NCBI GenBank assembly: GCA_027625915.1
Contig: JANTQA010000032.1
Span: 10,788,001 to 10,852,000, forward strand
Direction of reading: 5' to 3'
Source: Anaeramoeba flamelloides
Lineage: Eukaryota; Metamonada; Anaeramoebidae
DNA: 64,000 nt
Shown one piece after another: positions 10,699 to 22,200 of this stretch (positions within the stretch are counted from its first letter, which is position 1; each line of letters begins with the position of its first letter). A program made the translations under genes and the position numbers. The notes below the pieces were generated by a model. The model made no database searches. It saw only the letters and a list, made by a program, of their open reading frames with translations, and was not told where the DNA came from.

Positions 10699-11178
10699 TT
10701 AAAATAAAGTGTGCCACAAAATTTAATGTGTGTTTCAAAATATAAAGCTTTTTTTTTTTCTATTGTTATAGAAGACCTTGAACATAAACTAATCAAAGAA
10801 ACTAACAATAAACCCTACTTAAACGTGGTATTGCTATCTTAAAGTTCTAATATTCAAATAGAAATTATAAAAACAAAGGATCAAATTGGAAAATTTATCT
10901 CAGAAAATAGAGTGATTTTTTCATAAAATTTGCAGCACTTCAAAAATACAAAAATTTCAAACAAAATGAGAAAATTAAAAAAAATATTCAATTATTGGTA
11001 TTAATAATTTATATTTTACTAAAAAAATTCACATTTTTACTTTCAAAATTAATTTGAACTTAGGTATACTATTCAATAGTCGATTGGGTGTTGCCTTGGG
11101 ATAAGAAGAAGAAAAAAGAACGGATAATATTTTAAAACAAGGATTAGAGTCGTTATACACGCATTATTTTGATGACTG
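10699..11178 (+). mobile_element. MITE family L, copy 1
   Basis: 480 bp matching 28063-28543 in reverse orientation. Shared blocks include TAGAAGACCT, AAAGAAACT, AATAAACCCTA, TCTTAAAGTTCTA and AACTTAGGTATA. The right terminus GCATTATTTTGATGACTG is followed by TA, so this is another CAGT/TA-type element. The left terminus is obscured by the adjoining family A element. Confidence 0.7.
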
Positions 11179-11372
11179 TAGGTTACTTTTTTATAGTTTT
11201 ATATATGAAAAATGTGGATTTTGGAATTTTAAAATTAAATATTTATTAATAAATTACTTTAATGAAGTTAACTCGCCTGTTAGATAAACCAAAACACAAA
11301 CTACATAAGAAATATTTTTTTTAGATCTCGTCATATTTAATTATTATTTTTAAAATATACCAATCCCTTAAG

Positions 11373-11885
11373 TACTGCGTTCCCACCCTTGAAGTGGTTG
11401 AGTAATTGTGTTATTTCACTTTCGCTTCTCAAAAAAATTTTTCATACAGAAGAAATTGGACAAAAAAAAAAAAAAAACATTTTTTGTTATCTTTACTTTT
11501 CCATTAAGACTATTTTTCTTTCTTTTTCAATGAAAAGGAAAATTATAAACAACTAAAAAAATAAAGGCAAAAAATGGCTTTTGGGGATTTTCAAGTGCAT
11601 TTCAAATTTGAGAACATTTCAAACTTGTAAAAGCAAATTTAAAAAATATGTAGAACAGCTCTAGAAAATAGTGTGAGTTCTGAAAGTTGAAATGGAAATA
11701 CTAAAATATTAAAATCAAAATTTAGCATGATCTAACAAGGTAAAAATTGAAAATTGTTGAAATTATGAAAATTTCACATTTTTTCTAAAAGAAATTCTCC
11801 TTGGGAAAATATTACTTGGATAATATAACTTATTCAAGAGTGATTTTATCGATTATTTCACTGTTTTCACCTAAAAACGTAGTCC
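11373..11885 (+). mobile_element. MITE family J, copy 1 (TTAA-flanked)
   Basis: 513 bp flanked by TTAA at 11369-11372 and 11886-11889. Imperfect inverted termini: GTACTGCGTTCCC at the left, inverse of AACGTAGTCC at the right. It matches 62038-62543 in reverse orientation over its whole length, including TGGCTTTTGGGGATTTTCAA and TCCAAGGAGAA-type blocks. A TTAA target is characteristic of piggyBac-like elements, but the termini are too diverged to assign it firmly. No ORF. Confidence 0.65.
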
Positions 11886-11997
11886 TTAAATATTTAATTA
11901 TTTGGCTAACAAAATGATTTGAATAATTCACATACAAATGGAACTGTTGTGTTCACAAATGGTAAAATGGGATACCTTCTTAAGGTTTACAATCACT

Positions 11998-12535
11998 GTA
12001 AATTTGAAAAAAGATTTTCTATTGTATTATGTGATGTGGTTTGTTATTTTGGATCTTTTCCAAAAGATCTTCAACTTATTATGATTTTTAATTGTGGTTG
12101 AAAAATGGCAAAGTTGAAAAAAGCATTTTTTATTTTTCTTTAGAAATTCGAATTTTCAGAAGAGTTTAAGATGAACACTGGGAGGCGAGTTAAACAAGAT
12201 GTTTATTTTAGGGTTGTTAAGCAAAATTTTTACATAATTTTGGTTTTATTTGGAGTTTTTAAAATATTTTTTTTATTTTAGGTAATACAGTAAAAAGGGA
12301 AATAAAAATTTCATTAACAACCCAAATATCTAAATTCATCATATAGAATCTAACAGATTATTGAACTATTCGCTCAGTAATTCGGATTTCGGACAAACAA
12401 TAAAAATTGCTTTTTTCAACTTTGCCATTTTTCAACCACAATTAAAAATCATAATAAGTTGAAGATCTTTTGGAAAAGATCCAAAATAACAAACCACATC
12501 ACATAATACAATAGAAAATCTTTTTTCAAATTTAC
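11998..12535. repeat. Perfect 127-bp inverted repeat with 284-bp spacer
   Basis: The arms 11998-12124 and 12409-12535 are exact reverse complements over all 127 positions, as read base by base. They start GTAAATTTGAAAAAAG and end GTTGAAAAAAGC. The spacer 12125-12408 is not palindromic. No other repeat in the window is this perfect, so the structure is recent or homogenised. Transcription through it would give a hairpin RNA with a 127-bp stem. It lies about 700 bp upstream of the kinase gene start. No similar sequence was seen elsewhere in the window. Confidence 0.85.
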
Positions 12536-13243
12536 CGGATTGTTAACCTTGGGTTAAAAGAATTATTACCCCAAATAAACCAATAAAATACAAAAAAAAA
12601 TAAAAGTTTTTTGTTTTTTACTTTGTGATTAAAACGTTCTTAATATTAAAAATGTGCTACCAAAAATGACAGTCTAAACCTACTATTTTTCTTAAATTTA
12701 AAATGAATTTTGATTTTCCCAAGAAAAAGTTCGATTATGTAATGTAACTATTTAGTAATTCACAATATCAATTTTATAAATCAAAAACAAAATACTATTT
12801 GAGTATTTTTTTTTATGCCTATTTAAACATCAATACAGTTCTCCAGAGTCAGTGAATAGTTTTTTGATGACTTTTATAAAGATAATCAAATAAAACAAGT
12901 TGTGTAACTCAGTTTGAAAGACAATTTCAAAAACAGAAAACGATATTGAAAGAGAGAAACTTCATGTTTCAAACAATTATATTCTTGGTTTCAAATATAA
13001 CAAGAAGAAAATCACAAAACCTTTTTACCATAAAAAAATTATGACTAAATTCAACATTTCGAAAAATCAATTGGTTATTTTATAAGGTTCAATGACTATG
13101 ACAGAGTGAGCTTCCGTGTTCTTAGTGATCTAGTTGTTCTTGTTTGAGCAAACAATAAAAGTGAGAAAAGTAGATATTGGGAAAAATTTCACAAAAGTCC
13201 TTTCATTTTTTGAAAATACCTTTCATTAAAAAATCTATGGCCT
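12536..13243. other. 5' flank of the kinase gene
   Basis: AT-rich, no recognised repeat. It must contain the kinase promoter, but no element can be pointed to. Confidence 0.4.
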
Positions 13244-16200
13244 ATGTCTGTTAAAGTTACTGGTAAAATCATCCACAACTATGAAATTGAAAGTGTCTTA
13301 AAAGTTACAAGGCTTGGGAAAGTTCGGATCGGGAGGCATTTAATCACCAACCAAAAAGTACAATTTTTCTTTTTTAGCTCTACAAAGCTAGTTTTAACCA
13401 TTTCGGAAAGAATGAGCTGATACCAACTCCTTCTTTTTTTTATGAAAAAAATTTATTAACACTTGCCTAAAATTTTTTTTTTTATTTATTTTTTTGTCTC
13501 TGTGAATCTTTGTTTGGTGATTTGAACATTTCCAACCTAGGTTGTTGTAAAAAGCTTAAACAAAAAAAAGGTGAAATTAGAAAAGGGAGCTATTGAAAGA
13601 TTAAAAAGAGAAGTCAAGATCCTAAAAATGGTCGAACATCCGCACATCGTAAGGCTATTGGAATTTCTTCAAGACGAAACATATTGGTATATTGTTACAG
13701 AGTATCTTGAACATGGCGAATTATTTGATTTTATTGTTGCCCATGAAAAATTAAATGAATCAACAACAAGAAGATTTTTTCGAGAGATCGTTTCTGGTAA
13801 ATTATTAATTTGTTTTTGTTTTTGTTTCTGTTTCTGTTTCTGTTTCTGTTTCTGTTTCTTTTCTTTTTGTAAATTCTTTTTTGAGTTTAAATAAAGAAAG
13901 GTTTAATTTAAAAACAAATCACAACCACAAACCAAGGAGCGGGTTTCCAATCAACAAAAACATACAAATAATCATGCAACAATTTTGGTTTTTTGGTTCG
14001 AAAATTTTCAAAATAATTTGGTGTGGTTTTTATTCGGCCTCATTTCTTCTTTCTTGCCAGGAAAACGTCTCGCTGCCATTCGAAGAAATTTTCGGGTTTG
14101 TTCTTATTGCAATTTTTAATCAAAATCCAAAAAGGATTGTGAAATAAGAACAATCAAAAACCACAAAACTGTTGTGACAAAAAAGTGTACAAACTTAAAA
14201 GTTACAAAGAAGCGAAAAACATTCCAAAACAATAATAACGGAACACACTCATTCTTTGAAGAATTAATTGACTAGCCAAAGAATGAATTAATTAATTTTT
14301 TTTTTTGAACAAAAAAAAATATCAAATCACGATAACAAAGATGAAAAGATGTAAAAATTAAATCCTGAAGAATGTGTTTAATATAACAGCTGTGGTTTAG
14401 AAAAGAGCAACCTTATGAAACAGTAACAAATATAAAGTTTTGCACCCAAAAAATTCTTTCCAAAACATTTTGAAACGATTCTATTGTAATTCTCAATCGA
14501 GCCTGAATTAAAAAAAAAAAACAAAATATTATCTATTGGTGTTAATATAAATACACAACACAATCTTTAATATTGTCTCATTACCGAATAAGAAATACCG
14601 TTTGAAAAATTGAACCCCAACAGATCTCAAACTTTTCATGCTTCTTTTTTGGAAAAATTTCAATTGTTATATGAAACATCACTTAAAACAAAACACTCTA
14701 GGTATTCTATATTTGAGTTACAGTCATTTTAACGATTACGTTTGCAATTGAACATTTAAGTATCAGTGTATTCTAAAGAGTGTTTCGAGGCCCGTAAATC
14801 TCAGAAATATTTATTCAGTCAGATCTAAGAAGGAAAAAATGAATTTTTTTACTGAAAATGTCAGAATTTTGTCAACCTCGTTTCTGTGATTTCTGTTATT
14901 TCTGTGATTGTCAGCCTCGTTTCTGTGATTTCTGTGAAATTAAAAAATGACAAAGAAGGTTGGGAAAAATCGACTTTTTGAGAAAATTTCTATTAAAGTG
15001 AAAATGGAAAACACTTTGGCCTTGTTGAGAATTACCTACGATTATTTTTTATTTTGTGAATTAAGTTTAAATGGTTTTCCATTTTCACTTAAAAGGCCAA
15101 AATGGAGAAAAATGTACATTTTTGAGGAATTATTCTTTGTTATTTTAAAACAAAGACACATTTGATAAAAGGCACGAAAATGTGTTTGGTATTGTATCAA
15201 ATTCACAAAAATCCTCATTTCCGGAAAATGAAAGATCATTTTTTCTCAACTGACTTGATAATTAAAATTTTTTGTAAATAAAAAAACTTGACTCGTTTTT
15301 GCAAAATTTTTTTATATTTTAATCAATGAATGTAAAATACCTCAAAAACTTTACCATAGCTACTTCAACCCACTTTATATTGAAACGAACAATTCAGTTT
15401 TTCGAGAGAAACAAAACAAACAAAAAAAAATGTCACAAAAAAAGCACCATAAAAACGAACAACGAGTTTTGAGTATTAGGTAATGTAGATTCTTTCTAAA
15501 TATAAAATAGAGTAAACAATATCACCAAGATCCTAATGGGAACTCCAATTCAAGAAAAAACAAAAAGAACCAAAGGAACCAAAGGAACCAAAAAAATAAA
15601 GAGAAAAATCCCAATCCCTTTGTAGGAATTGCTCTGATTTTGGTTACAATTGAAAATTCAAGTGACTCAATGATCAAAAGTCATAGACACACAATCTTCA
15701 AAAGTTTGAGTCGTTTATCAAGAATGTTTGAAATGATCTTCATTTTTCAATCTCAAAAATTGTGATTATTTTTCAATTTCATTTTTACATTTCTTAATAA
15801 GGGTGTTCGAGTTTATGCATCTTAAAATTTCTTTTGTTCATTTTTCATATATAAAAAAATGACTAAAAATGCAATTTTGATCCAAATTGTTTCAGATCTT
15901 CATTAACGACCCTTCATAATTTTAATGGGATTTGATCAAAATCCTTTGAGACAATTTGGTGAATTGCCGACCTAGTCCTTAACATAAACTAAATCACAAA
16001 AATTCAAATAACAAAAAAAAAAAATTTCATTGGATCTCTTTGACAAAAAATTCAACAAAGAAAAATAAGTTTAAAAGAGTTCTCAATTTCAAAAAATCAA
16101 AATTTAAAAAAAAAAATTCATCTTTTCTCATTTTCTATTTCAAAATGCAAAAATTTTTCCAATTTGAAATAAATTGTTTTCTTTTGGTATAAAATCGATT

Positions 16201-19200
16201 TGATTTGATTTAATCTAATTTGTGGTTATTTTGTAACCCTATAAATTTGACAGAGTAATGGTTTCGTGATATGTCGTTTTAGACAATTGGCGTACTTTTT
16301 TTTTACTGAATTATTTAAAAATATTTAGCTTCAAAGTGAAAATCAATTTGTAAAGGGTTAGATCCTTCCAGAGTATGGTTAAATGTTTGAAATTTCTGAT
16401 CATTCCAAATTGGTTTCTGTGATTTCTGTGATTTCTGTGATTTTCTCAAATTTCTAAATTTTAAACAAAAAAGTCAAATCCTATTTTAGAATTATAAAAA
16501 TATATTGAGAAACCGAACAATATTTTTAAATCTCAAAATGAGATTGGAAATATTTTTTTAATCTATGGCCTTTTAATGTTTTTTCAAAATAACTAACATA
16601 TAAATTTAATTTTATCGAAATGTAGTCTTTTTTATCGAAAAATTTACATTCAGGATAATTGATACACTTTTTCAATATTTTCTCTGGTTATGGTTAAGAA
16701 AGCACCTTTTGAAATATTTTTTCTTTTTCAAGTTTTAAAAATCAAATTTGAAATCGAACTAAAGAAATCGTGATCAAGACTTTATTTTTTACTTTTTCGA
16801 TTACCTTTTGAATTCATAAAAAAATTTCATTTCACATTTTCAGAATTAACGTTTTTATGAAAACGGAAAAATAATTGTGTGTAATGTTTGAAAATTTGAC
16901 TCTTTGATCTGAAAGTCAAAGAGTTAACTTTACAAACAATTGAATAAAAAAAGTACAAATTATAAATTTTTGAGAAACAGTTTTAAAGAAAATTATTTTT
17001 TTTTACGATTCAACCTTTTCTCAAATCCAAAAATGATTCAACAGTTGCCTCCCCAAAAAAAAACAAACTACCAATGAAAACAAATCAAACTGAAAAAGAT
17101 ATACAAAGATCTGAAATCTTAAAAAACAAAATTAAACATTTAATACTGTTAATTATACAGCCGCAAATATGAAGTTTGTTGATAAGACATACCGAAGTGT
17201 GGAAATGATTATCTTTTTGAGCATGTGCATTTTTCATGGAAGCGATTCGCTTTGTATTATTCCTTTAAAATTTTGATACCTAACACCAAGGTGATTTGTG
17301 GATCAAAAGCTCAGAAAACAATTGTTAATGTTTTTTTTTTTATTTTTTGAATTAACCAAAGATATAAGTTCTGTGAACGAAAAAATGATGTTAAATATTA
17401 AACAGATCTTAACTTATCTTAAACCAAGAAGACATTGTTATTATTGTTGATAATATTTAAAAAGAAATTTGAAACTTCATTGGTTGGGTTACAAATTTGA
17501 TTCCCATTATCACAAAGGATGTTTTATTCATTTTCCTTTTCTGAAAACCCAATTTATTGAAAGAAAAAAAAAAAAAAAGACAAAAAAATTTTATTATCAT
17601 TTTTTATTTGAACTTTTTATCATTGCTCTGATTAACCAATATATTTGTGAGATGTTATATAGTTGAGATATGATGATATTTATAAAATTGTGGGAAACTT
17701 AATTTTTTTCAAAATGCGTCAATCCTGTCCAGAATGGCATATTCTTACAAACTATCATATTTGAAAAAAATCTATATATCAAAAAGCGCTAAAGATCGAC
17801 ACTTTAAAACTGGGATACTTGTATTCACAATAAGAATTCACATCTAAACTAAAAGTACAAAATTTTTACAAAACTAAATTAAGTTTCAAACACTTCTAAT
17901 GACCATATCTATTTTAGACTCTCTTTGAATTGAATGTCTCAAGTTTAGTCACTTCAGAATTCTATCATTACCATATTAAATTACTCTTTCATTTAGCCCT
18001 TAACAATAAATAAAAATTCCAAAATTTTGAAAACAGCTTAAAGAATAATAATAATAGAGTGCTTCTTAAATTTTCTAAAAAAACCCGAAAAAAAAATTTA
18101 CCCGAAAAAATTTTTTTCATTAAAATTCCTCAAATACAATTAATTCGGGAACTTTATTCGAATTCTAGGTGGTTTTTAATTATTTGATGTAAATTGGAAA
18201 TTTTTAAACATAAAAATTCGTTTTAATCTTTCGATTTCGCAAAAAAAGTAAAAAATCAAAATTATTGGTTTATTTTTTTTTTCATTTTTACTTTATGAAT
18301 AACGATCAAATAAAAAGGAAAAAATAAAACAAATAGAAAGATCATTTTTTCTCAATTAACAGAACATTTTTTGAAAATAATACAAAAACTAATTAATTTT
18401 TGTGAATTTATTTTCCATTGGATCGTTGAATAAAAATCTCCTCAAAATCTTTCTCTCAACACTCAAATTCAATTTACCTTGTAATTAACAAAAAAATAAG
18501 TTTTTCAGAGAAACAAGACAAAGAAATGCTAAACAAGAATAAATAATAAGTAATATAAATTTTAAAGGATAGTTTCTGTTCCAAAAAATAAAAACGAGTA
18601 AACGGAATCCGACAAAGCGTTGTTGGGAACTTCAAACTGAGAAAAAACAAAAAGAACCAAAAACTACAAAATGTAAGAATTAATCTGATTTATAGAGACA
18701 CTTGAACAATTCAAGTAATTCAATTTCAAAACTCATGAAAATGTGATCTTTAAAAGTTAGAGTTGTTTATTGAGAATATTTGTAATGATCTTCTTTTTTT
18801 TGACAAGAAAAATGTTATTTTTCCCTTTTCATTCCCACATTTCATAATAAAGTAAAAAAGTTTATGTATCTCCCTTCTTTGATTTTTTCATGAATATACA
18901 CATATTTTAATAAGAAATTCATTTAATACAGTGGTGTAAATAGCCCGTTCAGACAACCTATAACCCATTACTAAAATTTAACTCGTGTTTTTTTTTTTTC
19001 AGACTTGGCTATTGGACGACCAGAAATCACTTATAGATTATTGGTTCAGATCCAAATTGACTCTAGAGGTTAGATCTTTGATTAATCAAAATGACTCAAT
19101 TATATTTAATGCTTTTCTTTTGAAAATTTCGTCATATTTACAAAACTATCTTTGATGAAATGATTTTTTTAAATAAAAATCCAAAAAATGAAATTATGCT

Positions 19201-22200
19201 CCTTTTTTTTTCAAAAAATTACATTTTAATCTTCCCATATCTTCATAATTCTTTTTTAAAATTTATTTAAAGAACCCAATTTCTTGTTTTTATACTGTTG
19301 TCATCCCATTGATTGGTTTCTTTTATTTCTAGAGTCAGCCAATATTTTTTGAATGAGTTAAATTTTAGTAATGGGTTAAAATAAAAAACACGGGTTAGTT
19401 ACACCACTGTATAAAATTTCAGCTAATTTTCTTATTTATAACAATGAAATCTTGGTTTTATTTAAGTTTCCCAGTGTAACCAATAAATTGAATACAAAGC
19501 AACAGTTTAATAAACTGAGATCCCAAATTACAACATATTTCTTTTCAAATTTCTTGGTTTAAAAAGTAACAAAGGAAAATGAAGTAATTTTGTTTCCAGT
19601 TACAATTCAAATACCAATAAAATGATTTTTTGCTCCAAATTGGTATAAATTTCCAATTAAACTCCTCTAAAATTTTTAAATATATTGTAAAAAATGTTTT
19701 CAGACATGTATGTGATTTTTAGACATAGTTTTTAAAAATTAAAAACATTTAGAAAATCCTTTTTGGAATTTTCCAGAGTTTTTCCAAAAAATCTTACTAT
19801 TATACGTATAACAGAACTCGGGTATTTTTTGTTCAATTACAGTTATTTCAGAATAAATGTGTTAAAAAATTTTACTTCATTTTCGATTCTTCTTTTTTTA
19901 AAAGAAAGTTTTCAAAGTAGTTCCTTGAAGTTTATTTCGAAATTTCAATACTGAAAATGAAAATAAAGCAAAAATCTTTTCCTATATGGAAAAATATAAT
20001 TATTTGTGCTTTTTTCTTTACAATCTTTTCTTTTCCAAAGTAATTTTTTCTTGGGAGTAATATAATTAGAAAAGAGGTTCAGTAAACGTCAAGAAATAAT
20101 CTTTATAATTGTGTTTGGTAAAAAAAAATTGTTTTTTCATTTCTTGAAGAAGGATCATGTTTGGAAAATTGTTAGCAAGATTTTTATGTTTTTTTCGTGA
20201 AATAGTCTTATTTGTTTGAATTTTGAAGTGTATATTATAGATCCTTCAAACAAAAAAATGATTGGGTGTTAAAAATGTGTTTTCCAAGAATAAAGAATTT
20301 TAATTTGTACAAATGAGAAAAGGTTTATTTGTACTTTACCCAGTAAATGTTTTAAAGTTTTTATCTTCAGGTAATTTGGGTTTATGTGTAAAAAAATAAA
20401 AATATTAACGAACCCACAATAATAAAAACAAATATAGTTCTTTCATTAGAAATTAGGAGTGTGTTTGTGAATTTCTTTTATAAAAGGGTTTTGTTTTGAA
20501 GTAATCTTTAAACTTGGGTTTGGTTATTTTTTGTTAGTGTTGAAAAAAAGTAAAAAGAAAAAAAATAAAAAAACTTTTTTTAGTTATCTAATCAACAAAT
20601 AACATCCAAAAATTTGAACATTCGGGGTATAATTCTACTTGGCTGTTTAAAATGAAGTAAAAAATTCATTTCACTTTTTAAAAAAAATTGATCTTCAAAA
20701 TAAAATTTGAAATTTTAGTTATTAATAGTCAACTAATTAAAAAATCACATCCAGCTATCATAAATTACACAGAATAACAAGTTAAAAAATTTCGGGAAAA
20801 TTTTTTTTTCGGGCTTTTTTAGAAAATTTACTAACTTACCATAATAATAACAATACTACACTTTCCTATCAAATTGGAAATAATTTTGATTGTTGAAACC
20901 ATTTTTTGCTATTTCTGTTTTTCTTTCGTTTCAGGTTCTTTTTTCCCATATACATCATTTGCTTCGTTAGATCGGGTAATTGTTTTCGAATGATTGATAT
21001 ATAGTTAAAATGTAGTTTAGTTCAATAGAAAAATTACATAAGATTTAACTGATGGTATCTTATCATTGGATTGATCAACAATTTTTGGTGAAATTTTTCA
21101 ACAAATTTACCAAAACAATTTTTTTTGTTCCGCTTTTTCATCATTTTAGACAAAAAGAATTATTTTGACTTTTCCGATTTATTTTTTTTTTTTCTTTTAT
21201 TTTGATAAAAAAGGCTTACACACCAAAACATTAATACTGAGTAACTTAAATCTGATTCAATATTATGCTGTGAAAAATACAAAAAATTGAGTTTTTTTTT
21301 TTGCCTATTTTATGATTTTGAGTGTTTATGTGATGTCAAAACTTTTCGAAGGGAGTTTAGATCTTAAAATTGACATTGAATGTAATTTTTTAAATGTATA
21401 TAAAAAAACCTTTTTGTTGTTGTTCTACTAAATTTGTTTAGGGGTTTTTATCCGAGCAATAATGTAGGAAAGATTATAACTCATTTGATTTCGTTTCTTT
21501 AAAAAATGAAAAGAAAAAAATTTATTTCTAAACAAAGACAAAAGAAAAAGAGAAAGAAAAGAAAGAAATAAAAGAGGTGGCAGTGGGTTCTATTGGTAAG
21601 GGTTAAGTGCTCAAGAGCTCTTAATCTGTTAAAGAGTTAGTTTCTAAGTGACTAATTTTTTGACTCCTAATTCAAAGAGTAGTCAAAAGAACCTTTTAAT
21701 TACAGTCATTAGAAGTATTTTAAACTCAATTTAGTTTTCTGAAATGAAAGAGAATAAAAAAATAATACATAAAAAGTAAAAACTAAACTCCAATTCAAAA
21801 TTTTTAACATCACAGAAATACCAAAATTCAATTTTTGAAAAAAAAAATCTTATTTATTCAATTCAAGAAGAAATACCAAATTAGAACCATTCACTAATCG
21901 GAATGTTAACAATTGTTTATAAATTACAATACTCACAAAACAAAAAATAAATAATTATCAAAACTAATAAATTATCGGTGTGTTAAAATTTTTGGAGATG
22001 GGCAAAACAAAAAAAAATAGAATTGGTAAATTTGTTGAAATTCTATTAGGTATATTGATCGATCAAATGGTTAGATATAATCAACTAATTTTATTTGAGT
22101 TCATCTCTTTTGTAGAACTCAACTTTAACATAATATCAATCATTTGAAAAAAATATTTAGAACGAACGAAACAAGTTAGGTAATTCAAAAAATGCAATGA

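Larger units (their letters stand above)
18046..20850. mobile_element. 2.8-kb element with about 65-bp terminal inverted repeats
   Basis: The left end TTAAATTTTCTAAAAAAACC (with CGAAAAAAAAATTTACCCG further in) is inverted at about 20783-20850 as AATTTCGGGAAAA...TTCGGGCTTTTTTAGAAAA. Flanking (ATA)n on both sides may be part of the termini or the target. The interior holds an E repeat (18341-18870) and a later family B insertion (18929-19409), but no transposase-like ORF. It is a candidate non-autonomous DNA transposon; the family is unknown. Confidence 0.5.

Noticed and set aside
21587-21660. Possible tRNA-Lys-like sequence (CTCTTAATC loop-like word)
   Set aside because: The stems do not form a cloverleaf of normal dimensions and there is no B box. 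Better described as a hairpin-rich leader beside repeat G2.
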